From contig CANIPU010000019.1 of the NCBI GenBank assembly GCA_947469485.1, positions 1 through 58,488 of the forward strand: a stretch of DNA of 58,488 nucleotides, read 5' to 3'. The stretch's first letter is position 1, and each line of letters begins with the position of its first letter. The stretch is from Chitinophagaceae bacterium (lineage in GTDB: Bacteria > Bacteroidota > Bacteroidia > Chitinophagales > UBA10324). This document shows positions 43,969 to 53,064 of the stretch, one piece after another. The notes beneath the pieces were generated by a model. It ran no database searches and was not told where the DNA came from. It saw only the letters and a list, made by a program, of their open reading frames with translations. A program made the position numbers and the translations under genes.

Positions 43969-45468
43969 TTATTTTATCAATACCGATTGCTCATTATCAA
44001 TTTTTACATTCTCTGTATGGTGTAACACAAAATGTTTCTGCTTGCAATCTCCTTTAATGATAACAGAATCGAGATTCAGATTTTTTACATCATCAAAAAC
44101 CATTGCCGGTCTGTATTCAGATGCTGCAATGCTGAGTTTAATATTCTTCATTGTCAAACCATCCATATGCCTGACATAGAACCCCCATGCGGGTAATTCT
44201 CCGAACATCGAAAATTCAGGATAGTCAGCAATTTTTTCAGGAACAAAATCCAATCGTGAGAGCGGCATGTTTGCTAATCCATTATTACCTCTTCCAGGAT
44301 AAATGATTTCAATATTCTCAAGTGTAACATTTTCAACCATGTGTCCGGGAATGCCTGTTATAGAAGATGGAAATGTATTGTGAAAGAATGGAAGTTCCGG
44401 TCCTCGGATTTCATAATCCGAATCTGGGTGACCGAATGGCACCTGCACTTTCATATTTTTTATGGTGACATTCTTTATCCCTCCTGCATCTCGTTTTTTA
44501 TTTCTGTCTCCTAAACGAATGAAGATTGCATTGCCTGTATTCACTGCATTCACACCATCCACTAAAATATTTTCAAGAGTTCCTCCATCTACACATTCGA
44601 TAGCAATTGTTGAGCGGAATGTGTCAAAAATTTTTATGTTCTCAATGGTTACATTTTTAAATCCTCCGTGTGATACTGTTCCAAATTTGATGGCACTCGC
44701 ACTTGAACGAACAGTACAGTTTGCAATGTAAATACTATCACAATTGTGTTCTGCCAATTGTGACTTCAGACAAATGCCATCATCAGCAGAATTGATATTG
44801 CAATTCGTGACGCGAACATTGTGACAATCCTGGATGTCAATTCCATCATTATTCCAGTATGCATCGCTGTTAACTGTAACACTGTCGAGGATAATGTTTG
44901 AACATTGATCATAAGTCTGCACCCAGCATGCTGCATTCAGAAGTGTAACATTCTTCACCTTAATATTTTTACACTGAACAAACTCGATGAGTTGTGGCCG
45001 CACTAAATGCGAGGGCCTTACTTCAACAAAATTATATTTGGAACTATCCAACTGACCGATGTAAAATAGAGAATCAATGTTGAGTGCTAAGCGGCGACCT
45101 TGTCCGTCTATTTTTCCTTTGCCTGTAATGGAAATATTATTTTGATTATCTGCAAGGATGAGAGATAACCACCTATTCAGCTTAAAATAATTATCTCGGT
45201 TGGTGCTTCCGAGCAGAATTGCTTTTTCTTCTAAATGCAATTCAACATTTGATTTCAGGATGATACTTCCTGTTAAAAAAATTCCTTCGGGTATGAGCAC
45301 TCTACCTCCGCCATTTTTATTTGCAGCATCAATTGCGGATTGAATTGAAGATGTATTCATGGTTTTCCCATCAGCCAGCGCACCATAATTAATGATGTTA
45401 TAATCCTTCGCAAGCAATACAAATTGATTGGTGATAACAAAGCAGAGAAGAAATAAAAATCGCATCAT
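43969..45468 (-). CDS. Glycoside hydrolase family 28 (polygalacturonase-like)
   Basis: A 499-residue exported enzyme with a right-handed beta-helix. The signal peptide is followed by the pectate-lyase-type start 'YNIINYGALADGKTMNTSSIQSAIDAANKNGGGRVLIPEGIFLTGSI'. The catalytic aspartates of GH28 are visible in 'WNNDGIDIQDCHNVRVTNCNI' and 'SADDGICLKS', and the His/Gly segment as 'IKFGTVSHGGFKNV'. Family members hydrolyse polygalacturonan or rhamnogalacturonan. It starts directly after the stop of the GH106-like gene (no gap), and pairing with a rhamnosidase-like enzyme suggests rhamnogalacturonan as target. Confidence 0.9.
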   Translation of the reverse strand: MMRFLFLLCFVITNQFVLLAKDYNIINYGALADGKTMNTSSIQSAIDAANKNGGGRVLIPEGIFLTGSIILKSNVELHLEEKAILLGSTNRDNYFKLNRWLSLILADNQNNISITGKGKIDGQGRRLALNIDSLFYIGQLDSSKYNFVEVRPSHLVRPQLIEFVQCKNIKVKNVTLLNAACWVQTYDQCSNIILDSVTVNSDAYWNNDGIDIQDCHNVRVTNCNINSADDGICLKSQLAEHNCDSIYIANCTVRSSASAIKFGTVSHGGFKNVTIENIKIFDTFRSTIAIECVDGGTLENILVDGVNAVNTGNAIFIRLGDRNKKRDAGGIKNVTIKNMKVQVPFGHPDSDYEIRGPELPFFHNTFPSSITGIPGHMVENVTLENIEIIYPGRGNNGLANMPLSRLDFVPEKIADYPEFSMFGELPAWGFYVRHMDGLTMKNIKLSIAASEYRPAMVFDDVKNLNLDSVIIKGDCKQKHFVLHHTENVKIDNEQSVLIK

Positions 45469-47472
45469 TTAAAAATTCATTTTCTGTGGTTCGTGTGGTC
45501 GCACTACAGGCTCTTTCGGAATGAATGCAATATCAATAAATTTCATTTTACCATTCGGAGAAATTTTTACCATGAGCGATTGATAGGGTTTGAATTCAAA
45601 TTTCCTTTTAAAAATTTCCCCTTTCACATTAATAGTAAGCTCACGGAAAACAGATTGCTTCATAATTGACTGACCTGAATAAATCGGATACTTTAAATCT
45701 TTGGAAAGCGGCTGTGCAAGGAACAAATAATACGAACCATCGGCACCTACACGACACCAGTATTCGGGCAAACTATCTCCGGCGATGAGCTCAGGATGCT
45801 GAACAACGGTTTTGAAATCGGCTGAAACATTTTTGAGCGACGATAATTCGCCAAGCATTTTTTTATAGTCGGTAGATTTCGTGTAGCCCGGTTGCTGCGG
45901 TTGGCGCTTCATACAAACAGGCAATCCTTGCTTCGCAAATTCCAAAACTTTTGCGAGCGCACGAATGTCCATGTATTCAACATCGCAATAGAGTGTGGAG
46001 AATTGCGCATCTCCCACAACTAATTTTCCATTCTGATATTTTGCTTCTTCCAAAAAACTTCTGTTAATCCAAACGGGATGATAACCCTCCACTTCCTGTG
46101 GAGGATACACATACCGCAATTCATATTCACCCCAAACCCACACGCGCTGCCGCTCCGGCGGATAGGCACCTTTCATCACGCCATCTTCATACGGAATATA
46201 CACAGCAACATCAGTGTATGTTTTTCCCTGCTGCATAATGCCGCAAACTTTTTCAACATACGAATTGAATGCAGGCAACTCCGATGTTACACTTCCGTTC
46301 GGTCCGAAATAAGTAGTTGCAAAAAAATCAATGGTGTCGGAGCCGGCGGGATTGTAAGGCATGCCGTGATAAACAAGATGATTGATTCCCTGCGCGAATA
46401 GGGCATCAGCAACCATTTTCAAATCGGCAGTTTGTTCCTTGCGCAGGTAAGTCGCCGGAAATCCATACATGCAGGTGAAGGTTTCGCTCGACACCAATTT
46501 CTTCGAAGCAAGACACGCAGAAGAACTCACGATTCTTCCGTAGCGCGGATTGTTGAGCATCGCTTCCGTTTCAGGAATGTCAACTAGCCTGTAAAGCGAC
46601 ATCACATCAGCCGGCGCACCGAGGCACTGCACCTTCGACCACACACCCAGCTCCCTGCATTTCTCCACGAAGGGTTTGTAATATCCATTCGTTACATAAT
46701 CATCAAGCAGCAGCATGTAATCGTAACGCACATCAGGAAACGAATCGAGACCGGCTTTCATGTAGGGAATAATATCGTAGCCGAATCGTTCGCGGAAAGT
46801 TTTTTCAAAACCCTGCGTCCATATTTTGTTTGTCGCATTCAGTTTTATCTCCCACGAATCGGTGAACAGCGCACACTTCGAACCTTTCATTGCATCACTC
46901 AGCGCATGCACCAACGGCTCCGAGTAAATGCGAAATGCCTCGCTGTCGAGATGATTAATCACCCATTGCGTATCCGGGTAACACCACGAGTAAGTGAGCG
47001 ACTGACGGAAATTCGTGTCACCATAAATCTGTGTGCTGTGCGCTTTGTCCATGTAGGTGGCAGCAATTATCCATGCACTGCCAAAAGTAAAATCACACGA
47101 AAGCCCGATGGAATCAGCATACGATTTTGCATACGCCACCACCGCGCTCCATTCGGGACTGAGCCATTTTTGCGCTGAGGTGTCCTTCGGATAATGGCGG
47201 TTGTATTTATCAGCATACATTTTCTGGTAGCGATACAACGGATACAGCCAGCAGATTTCCACGCCGCCGAAATTCATTTGCTTCACCCAGTTGAGCTGGT
47301 ATTTTATATCCGACTTTTTTATTTCTGTTGCGAACCACCACCAGCGCACCTGGGGTTTTGAAGTAGTGTAATATGAAACAGGTGCAACAGCAGGTGCAGC
47401 ATTTTCATTGTAGCTGCTGAACAATCCCTGTGTTACAACACTTAGAAATAAAGTTAGAAGAAAAATTTTCAC
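45469..47472 (-). CDS. GH106-like glycoside hydrolase (putative alpha-L-rhamnosidase)
   Basis: A 667-residue exported protein. The start is taken as GTG 47470-47472, giving MKIFLLTLFLSVVTQG; the longer frame begins with a TTG inside a promoter-like element. After the signal comes 'KPQVRWWWFATEIKKSDIKYQLNWVKQMNFGGVEI', closely matching the opening of GH106 rhamnosidases. Later segments ('DSWEIKLNATNKIWTQGFEKTF', 'SETFTCMYGFPATYLRKEQ', 'INHLVYHGMPYNP') fit the (beta/alpha)8 domain. It is shorter than most GH106 proteins (usually about 1000 residues) and lacks large accessory domains, so activity is uncertain. GC-rich by eye relative to flanks. Confidence 0.68.
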   Translation of the reverse strand: MKIFLLTLFLSVVTQGLFSSYNENAAPAVAPVSYYTTSKPQVRWWWFATEIKKSDIKYQLNWVKQMNFGGVEICWLYPLYRYQKMYADKYNRHYPKDTSAQKWLSPEWSAVVAYAKSYADSIGLSCDFTFGSAWIIAATYMDKAHSTQIYGDTNFRQSLTYSWCYPDTQWVINHLDSEAFRIYSEPLVHALSDAMKGSKCALFTDSWEIKLNATNKIWTQGFEKTFRERFGYDIIPYMKAGLDSFPDVRYDYMLLLDDYVTNGYYKPFVEKCRELGVWSKVQCLGAPADVMSLYRLVDIPETEAMLNNPRYGRIVSSSACLASKKLVSSETFTCMYGFPATYLRKEQTADLKMVADALFAQGINHLVYHGMPYNPAGSDTIDFFATTYFGPNGSVTSELPAFNSYVEKVCGIMQQGKTYTDVAVYIPYEDGVMKGAYPPERQRVWVWGEYELRYVYPPQEVEGYHPVWINRSFLEEAKYQNGKLVVGDAQFSTLYCDVEYMDIRALAKVLEFAKQGLPVCMKRQPQQPGYTKSTDYKKMLGELSSLKNVSADFKTVVQHPELIAGDSLPEYWCRVGADGSYYLFLAQPLSKDLKYPIYSGQSIMKQSVFRELTINVKGEIFKRKFEFKPYQSLMVKISPNGKMKFIDIAFIPKEPVVRPHEPQKMNF

Positions 47473-47478
47473 AACACA

Positions 47479-47486
47479 CAAATCTA
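47479..47486 (-). promoter_or_regulatory. Candidate -7 element for the GH106-like operon
   Basis: TAGATTTG on the minus strand fits TAnnTTTG and lies seven bases before the preferred GTG start. If used, the transcript would be nearly leaderless. No -33 match at 19 bases. Confidence 0.3.
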
Positions 47487-47521
47487 TGCATCATTTCAAA
47501 TCATTACTGAAATAAGATAAA

Positions 47522-47529
47522 TACATTTG
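47522..47529 (+). promoter_or_regulatory. Candidate -7 element for the GH37-like gene
   Basis: TACATTTG fits TAnnTTTG and ends 25 bases before the ATG at 47555. No clear TTTG at the expected upstream distance. Confidence 0.38.
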
Positions 47530-47554
47530 TAAAAAACTGCACGAAGCGTTGCTG

Positions 47555-48889
47555 ATGAAACAGAAACTGAACCGAAGAAAATTCCTTCACCTTGCTACTG
47601 CAACAGGTGCTGCACTTCTTCTTCCTTCGGGCAATCTGTTCGCGAATGCCGCACCGAATGACATAGTTCTCAAATATATCAAAGCATCAATCGGTCAAAC
47701 ATTGCGACCTGCATCTGATGTTGACCCATTAGGAAAAAGTATTCCACTTCCGCATCCATTCAATGTGCCATGCATCAGCACTCATTTTCAAAACCTGTTT
47801 TACTACGATACTTATTTTCTGAATCGCGGGTTGATTGCACTCGGTGATATTGCACAAGCAGAAAACAATGTGAACAATATTCTTTTCCTCGTTGACAAAC
47901 TTGGATTCGTGCCCAACAGCAATCGTCTTGATATGACTAATCGCTCACAGCCGCCCTACCTGTGCATGATGGTGAAAGATATTTATGCGGCAACAGGAAA
48001 TAAGGAATGGCTGAAAACGGCTTACCCGCTCATCAGTAAGGAGTATGATTTCTGGATAACGAAACGCTGCAGCACTTACGGATTATCGCGTCATCATCAC
48101 GATGCGACACAAGAATATCTCCTCAACTTTTACGAGCACCTGAAAAAAGTTCGCTTGCCGTTGACTGCAACAACTGATGAAGAAAAAATTTTCATAGCCG
48201 GACATCGTCTCGCAGAAGCAGAAGCAGGTTATGATTTTACTCCGCGGTTCGATGGGCGCTGTTCTGATTTTATTTCGGTTGATTTAAACAGCAATCTTTA
48301 TCTCTATGAAATTACAATGAGTTTTTTTGGTGAAGTACTTAACAATGGCGAAAAAAATTTATGGCTCGACCGCGCAACGAACAGAAGGAAAAAGATGGAT
48401 GACCTCTTATGGAATGAAACCCGTGGACTGTATCTGGATTACGATATGAAAAATGAACGGCAGTCGGATGTAACTTCGGTTACAACATTTCAACCGTTGT
48501 GGGTAGGGTGCGCTTCGGTTGAACAGGCGAGTCGAGTGAAGGAGAATTTAAAATTGCATGAATACGCTCACGGCATAGTGCCTTGCGAAGCAGGTGTTCA
48601 TGATTTCGTTTATCAGTGGGATTATCCGAATGCGTGGCCTCCGCATGCATTGATTGTATCCGAGGCACTCTCGAAATATAATTATGAAGAAGATGCTGAC
48701 CGCATTCGTTCGAAGTATGTGAATACTGTTTACGAAGTGTTTAAATCAACCGGCACATTATGGGAAAAGTATAATGCCGTAGAAGGAAATGCAAATGTGA
48801 AAGAAGAATATAAAACTCCCCCTATGATGGGTTGGAATGCCGGCATCTATTCTTATATGCGGCTAGTAAATAAAACAAAGTTGCGATAG
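47555..48889 (+). CDS. Tat-exported GH37-like (trehalase-family) glycoside hydrolase
   Basis: A 444-residue enzyme (ATG 47555; an upstream TTG would add two residues). It begins with a twin-arginine signal, NRRKFLHLATATGAALLLPSG, so it is exported folded. The (alpha/alpha)6 barrel shows trehalase-like landmarks: 'YYDTYFLNRGL', 'GFVPNSNRLDMTNRSQPPYL', 'AEAGYDFTPRFDG' (aspartate at the catalytic-acid position of GH37), 'VDLNSNLYLYE', 'QWDYPNAWPPHALI' and 'PPMMGWNAGIYSYM'. The substrate may be trehalose or another glucoside. It is divergent from the GH106/GH28 operon. Immediately after its stop begins the remnant of an unrelated T9SS cargo gene. Confidence 0.8.
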   Translation: MKQKLNRRKFLHLATATGAALLLPSGNLFANAAPNDIVLKYIKASIGQTLRPASDVDPLGKSIPLPHPFNVPCISTHFQNLFYYDTYFLNRGLIALGDIAQAENNVNNILFLVDKLGFVPNSNRLDMTNRSQPPYLCMMVKDIYAATGNKEWLKTAYPLISKEYDFWITKRCSTYGLSRHHHDATQEYLLNFYEHLKKVRLPLTATTDEEKIFIAGHRLAEAEAGYDFTPRFDGRCSDFISVDLNSNLYLYEITMSFFGEVLNNGEKNLWLDRATNRRKKMDDLLWNETRGLYLDYDMKNERQSDVTSVTTFQPLWVGCASVEQASRVKENLKLHEYAHGIVPCEAGVHDFVYQWDYPNAWPPHALIVSEALSKYNYEEDADRIRSKYVNTVYEVFKSTGTLWEKYNAVEGNANVKEEYKTPPMMGWNAGIYSYMRLVNKTKLR

Positions 48890-49536
48890 CAATTACTTTA
48901 GCGGAAGGAACAAATACTGTAGCCGTTAATTTTAGCTCATCTTTTATTTCTGGAAGCTTAAAGGTAAACGCATCAAACGGATGTGGAACCAGCAGTAATA
49001 GAACAAAGTCATTAACTTCCAAGCCATCAACACCTTCAAGTATCTCAGGCCCCTCAACTGGTGTATGTATTAATTCTGTTCAAACTTATAATACGCTTTT
49101 ATTAAACGGGGCTACTACTTATACCTGGACTGTTCCGACAGGAAGTACTATTCAAACTGGTCAAGGAACAAATTATATAACTGTTTTAATAGGAAGTACA
49201 AGCGGAAACATTTCTGTAAAAGCTTCTAATGGATGTGGAACAAGTTCTACTAAATATCGGGCAATTACAGTTGCTTCATGCGTTAAATTGGAAGATCATT
49301 TAACAGACAACAGATTTTATGTGTCACCGAATCCCTGTAATACATGCCAAATAAACGGTGAATTAAACGAGCATGAACTCATTGTAACTGATATTCTTGG
49401 CAGAATAGTTTCAGTTGAATTCATTAAATCTGAAACTGGATTCTATTTGAAAATGCCTTTTGAAAAAGCAAGTGGTTTTTACTTTGTTCGCAATATAAAA
49501 GCCGGACAAGTTACCAAGTTTGAAAAAGTCCAATAG
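48890..49536 (+). pseudogene. 5'-truncated remnant of a T9SS cargo gene (PKD/Ig-like plus sorting domain)
   Basis: An open frame of about 215 codons runs from the trehalase-like stop to 49536 with no plausible start or signal peptide; the frame is closed upstream by a TAA at 48871. It encodes two Ig/PKD-like repeats ('LKVNASNGCGTSSNR', 'TYTWTVPTGSTIQTGQGTNY', 'ISVKASNGCGTSSTK') and a C-terminal sorting domain ('FYVSPNPCNTCQI', 'VTDILGRIVS', 'ASGFYFVRN', 'KFEKVQ'). The repeats show it is the 3' end of a once-longer secreted protein. The break lies exactly where the GH37-like gene ends, which suggests that acquisition or deletion of the glycosidase block removed the rest. Confidence 0.75.
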
Positions 49537-49560
49537 GATTTATGGCGAATTACTAAATGA

Positions 49561-49590
49561 AAAAAGCTTCGACTAATCGAAGCTTTTTTT
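49561..49590. terminator. Terminator after the cargo-gene remnant and tRNA-Leu(CAA)
   Basis: Twelve-base perfect stem AAAAAGCTTCGA / TCGAAGCTTTTT (49561-49572 with 49577-49588), loop CTAA, and T-runs on both strands. It can end transcripts from either direction. Confidence 0.9.
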
Positions 49591-49594
49591 GTTG

Positions 49595-49678
49595 TACCCG
49601 GGAAGGGAATCGAACCCCCACTTTGTTGCCAAAACCAGATTTTGAGTCTAGCGCGTCTACCAATTCCGCCACCCGGGC
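49595..49678 (-). tRNA. tRNA-Leu (anticodon CAA)
   Basis: An 84-base class II tRNA. Acceptor GCCCGGG pairs with CCCGGGT (terminal G-U). The anticodon stem is CTAGA / TCTGG with loop CTCAAAA, giving CAA. A long variable arm (TTTTGGCAACAAAGT) and the T-loop TTCGATT are present. No encoded CCA. Its 5' end resembles that of the GAG isoacceptor at 31450. Confidence 0.93.
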
Positions 49679-49748
49679 TAAATCGGGGCGCTAAAATAGT
49701 TGGTAAGTTGGTAGTTAAAAATCAAAAATGAAAATCGGAAAGTATTTT

Positions 49749-51071
49749 CTACCTAAATAACTTAATAATATCATTCCCATTGGCAAAAACCATAAGTGCT
49801 AACAAAAATACCATACCAACTACCTGAGCATATTCTAAAAATTTATCGCTTGGTTTTCGGCGAGTAACCATTTCATACAAAGTAAACAACACATGGCCGC
49901 CATCAAGTGCAGGTATAGGAAGGAAATTCATAAAAGCCAGAGCAATTGAAAGGAAGGCACTAAAACTCCAGAATGACTGCCAGTTCCATGTTGGAGACAT
50001 TACTTTACCCATTGTGATAAACCCTCCGATTTGCTTATACCCCTGAACTTCGGGAGAAAAAATCAATTTGAATTGTTTTACATAATTCCCCAATGTGGTC
50101 CATGTTTTATTATATCCGGCAGGAAATGAAGCCCAAAATCCATATTCAAATTTCTTAGTACCGAATAATTTTTCAGGTGCAATCGGATAAACACCTAAAG
50201 CACCTTCTGATGAAATACTAATCGGAGTTATAATCGTATCTCCCTGGCGAAGTAAGGTAACTGAAACTGATTTTCCTTTATGTTCAACAATATAAGGCTT
50301 TGCCAAATCATAATATGGCAAACTAATTCCATCTATTGCAATAATCTGGTCATTTCGCAGAAGCTTTGCTTTATCTGCTCCGCTTCCAGGCTCAAGGCTA
50401 TCAACATAAAAAGCAAATCTTGGATTTATTAAATCGCCTTTCGCAGTTGCAATTATTTCTTTCAGTGAACCTTCAGCAATAGTAATGTCAATCTTCTCTC
50501 CTGCCCTTTCTACTTGAATTGTTTTGGCATCATCAAAAACAATCTTTGAAAACACATCAGTTATTTTTTCCACCTGATTTCCATCCACCGCTATAATTTT
50601 ATCTCCATTCTGCAATCCCATTCTCATTGCAGTGCTATCAACAGAAACTCCATTTTGCATGTTCGCTACCGGAATGTATTCTTCGCCCCAAGCAAATAAT
50701 ATCATGGAATAAATAAAAATGCCAAGTATCACATTCATAATAATTCCACCCATCATTATTATCAACCGCTGCCAGGCCGGTTTACTGCGGAATTCCCAAG
50801 GTTGAGGAGGAAGTTTCATTTGTTCCTTATCCATACTTTCATCAACCATTCCGGCTATTTTAACATAGCCTCCCAATGGAAGCCAACCAATTCCGTATTC
50901 TGTTTCTCCTTTTTTAAATTTCAAGAGAGAAAATCCCCAATCAAAAAACAGGTAAAACTTTTCAACCTTTGTTTTGAATATTCTTGCTGCTATAAAATGA
51001 CCAAATTCGTGAACAATTACAAGAATTGATAAACTGAGAATAAGTTGAAGCGCCTTAATTAAAATAATCAT
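49749..51071 (-). CDS. rseP: RIP metalloprotease RseP (site-2 protease)
   Basis: A 440-residue polytopic membrane zinc protease that performs intramembrane cleavage, for example of anti-sigma factors. The zinc motif HEFGH (His21, Glu22, His25) lies in the first helix, and the second signature 'NFLPIPALDGGHVLFTLYEM' in a late helix. One or two periplasmic PDZ-like segments lie between ('MGLQNGDKIIAVDGNQ', 'AKLLRNDQIIAIDGISLP'). It follows dxr by 30 bases, the common Bacteroidota order, and is the last gene of a minus-strand run. Confidence 0.95.
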   Translation of the reverse strand: MIILIKALQLILSLSILVIVHEFGHFIAARIFKTKVEKFYLFFDWGFSLLKFKKGETEYGIGWLPLGGYVKIAGMVDESMDKEQMKLPPQPWEFRSKPAWQRLIIMMGGIIMNVILGIFIYSMILFAWGEEYIPVANMQNGVSVDSTAMRMGLQNGDKIIAVDGNQVEKITDVFSKIVFDDAKTIQVERAGEKIDITIAEGSLKEIIATAKGDLINPRFAFYVDSLEPGSGADKAKLLRNDQIIAIDGISLPYYDLAKPYIVEHKGKSVSVTLLRQGDTIITPISISSEGALGVYPIAPEKLFGTKKFEYGFWASFPAGYNKTWTTLGNYVKQFKLIFSPEVQGYKQIGGFITMGKVMSPTWNWQSFWSFSAFLSIALAFMNFLPIPALDGGHVLFTLYEMVTRRKPSDKFLEYAQVVGMVFLLALMVFANGNDIIKLFR

Positions 51072-51101
51072 TGATTGTTTTGTTGAGTTTGTAAATATCT
51101 G

Positions 51102-52280
51102 TTAGACTGATTTTATTAAATCACCAGCTACTCTTCTTGTTTCCTCATCAGTTTGTACATAATCTTCCATTGAGGGCGAAGCAATAAATGGTAATTTGAG
51201 CATGCAAGTTTCAACTAAATCAGTCATATTTAAGAATGAAATTTTATCATTGAGGAAATTTGCAACTGCAATTTCATTTGCTGCATTTAAAATACAGGCC
51301 ATATTTCCGCCTTTTTCTAACGCATGATATGCAAGAGCCAGGCTTCTAAATGTTGTTTTATCAGGCTGTTCAAAAGTAAATGATGGATATTGTGTAAAAT
51401 TAAATCTTGGAAAAACAGATTTTAATCTATCAGGAAAACCAAGAGCATATTGAATGGGTAGTTTCATATCAGGCAAACCCAATTGCGCTTTCATGCTTCC
51501 ATCATGAAACTGAACAATGGAATGAATAATACTTTGCGGATGAACTATAACATCAATTTGTTCAGATGAAAGATTAAATAACCATTTAGCCTCAATAACT
51601 TCCAGTCCTTTATTCATCAATGTTGCAGAATCTATTGTAATCTTTGCACCCATATTCCAGTTTGGATGCTTGAGAGCCTGAGCTTTGGTAATTTTCTTAA
51701 GATCAGAAATAGTTTTTCCTCGAAACGGACCGCCTGAAGCTGTCAGAATAATTTTTTCAATTTTATTATTCCATTCGCCAGCCAAACACTGAAATATTGC
51801 ACTATGTTCAGAGTCTACAGGATAAATATTTACACCTTTTTCTTTAGCTAATTTGGTAACGATATCGCCTGCTACCACCAATGTTTCTTTATTGGCTAGT
51901 GCAATATGTTTTCCGGAATTAATTGCAGCAATAGTTGGAGCTAAACCGGCATAACCTACCATTGCAGTTAAAACAATTTCAATGTTATCATTTTGCATAC
52001 ATTGAATTATTGCTTCGTTGCCGGCAAAAACTTTAATAGGCAATGAACTCAAAGCATTTTTTACTTCATTGTATTTTTTAATATCTCCAATTATAACTGC
52101 GGAAGGCAAATATTTTTTTGCCTGTTGAATCAATAAATCTGAATTTGAATTTGCTGTAATGAGTTCAAGTTCAAAAAAATCTTTGTGTTCATTATAAACT
52201 TCCAATGCCTGAGTCCCAATAGAGCCTGTAGATCCAAGTATAGCTATAACTCTTTTTTTATTTTCTTTTACCGTATTCAT
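51102..52280 (-). CDS. dxr: 1-deoxy-D-xylulose-5-phosphate reductoisomerase
   Basis: A 392-residue cytoplasmic enzyme for the second step of the MEP isoprenoid pathway, reducing and rearranging DXP to MEP with NADPH and a divalent metal. NADPH binds at 'AILGSTGSIGTQALEV'. The metal/substrate residues lie in 'YPVDSEHSAIFQCLAG', 'LTASGGPF', 'HPNWNMGAKITIDSATLMNKGLEVIEA' and 'VIVHPQSIIHSIVQFHDGSMKAQLG'. Full length. Its presence means isoprenoids are made by the non-mevalonate route. It sits 57 bases after the GldM-C-like gene. Confidence 0.97.
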   Translation of the reverse strand: MNTVKENKKRVIAILGSTGSIGTQALEVYNEHKDFFELELITANSNSDLLIQQAKKYLPSAVIIGDIKKYNEVKNALSSLPIKVFAGNEAIIQCMQNDNIEIVLTAMVGYAGLAPTIAAINSGKHIALANKETLVVAGDIVTKLAKEKGVNIYPVDSEHSAIFQCLAGEWNNKIEKIILTASGGPFRGKTISDLKKITKAQALKHPNWNMGAKITIDSATLMNKGLEVIEAKWLFNLSSEQIDVIVHPQSIIHSIVQFHDGSMKAQLGLPDMKLPIQYALGFPDRLKSVFPRFNFTQYPSFTFEQPDKTTFRSLALAYHALEKGGNMACILNAANEIAVANFLNDKISFLNMTDLVETCMLKLPFIASPSMEDYVQTDEETRRVAGDLIKSV

Positions 52281-52337
52281 TATTCAATATGAATCAATTT
52301 CTTTCAACTATTTTTTAATTTATTTTCGATTCAGTTT

Positions 52338-53039
52338 TTATTTAATATTTACAATAACTGAATTTACAAACCTTGAATAAGAGTCAAGCCCTTCAACTTT
52401 AACATTTCTAAAAATAAAAGTATCGCCCGATTTACATGATTCTATTTGCTGGTGTAATTCCTTTGTAAAAATATTTTTTTCGATATGATAGGATTTAAAA
52501 TTTCCGTCAGGAGGCATATATTGACAATCATAAGAAGCAATATTCCAGGTTGTGATTGGTTTAAATTCAGGCATATATACTCCCAGATTATACATATTTA
52601 ACATCTCTTCTCTGGTCATGGTTGTATCTGTAGCAGAATCACCAATATAAACTGTTGGATCAGGCAATTGAACAACATAGTATCTTCCCTTCCATAATAA
52701 TGAATCTTTTCCATTGAAATTGTAAACAATGCTCATTGTAATTCTTTTATTAATACTACCTGCTTGAAAGTTTACAGCTTGTTCCATTTTAACATGGTTG
52801 TGAATTTTAGCCGTATCAATCTGATGCTGTAATGATTCAATAGTATAATATTTTTGGACAACACCTTCTGATAATTTTAGTTCAACCTTTTTAGGATCAA
52901 AACCACTTGAATTAAACGAAACATAATTCCCGGTTCCTGCAAAAAAAATATTCCACCCTGAAGTAGTAACATTTGTAATTTGTCCAAAAGCACAATTTAT
53001 ATTAATAAGAATAACGATTGTAAGACAAGCTTTTTTCAC
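52338..53039 (-). CDS. Stand-alone GldM C-terminal-like secreted protein
   Basis: A 233-residue protein (start taken as GTG 53037-53039, giving MKKACLTIVILININCAFGQ; a TTG seven codons earlier is less likely). The body resembles the periplasmic C-terminal domains of GldM/PorM: 'AGTGNYVSFNSSGFDPKKVELKLSEG', then 'WKGRYYVVQLPDPTVYIGD' (GldM-type 'FRV..PDP...VG') and finally 'GDTFIFRNVKVEGLDSYSRFVNSVIVNIK' (GldM-type 'GD.....I.A.G.DG..R.L..I...'). It lacks GldM's membrane helix and N-terminal domains, so it is not the motor component itself. It lies between an M28 peptidase gene and dxr. Confidence 0.68.
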   Translation of the reverse strand: MKKACLTIVILININCAFGQITNVTTSGWNIFFAGTGNYVSFNSSGFDPKKVELKLSEGVVQKYYTIESLQHQIDTAKIHNHVKMEQAVNFQAGSINKRITMSIVYNFNGKDSLLWKGRYYVVQLPDPTVYIGDSATDTTMTREEMLNMYNLGVYMPEFKPITTWNIASYDCQYMPPDGNFKSYHIEKNIFTKELHQQIESCKSGDTFIFRNVKVEGLDSYSRFVNSVIVNIK

Positions 53040-53064
53040 AGAGTATTTTATATCGATCAAATCT

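Noticed and set aside
8102-45498. Shared 15-mer CTGTGGTTCGTGTGG at 8102 and 45484 as a dispersed repeat
   Set aside because: A match of this length between two places is near chance expectation for a window of this size, and flanking bases do not extend it convincingly.
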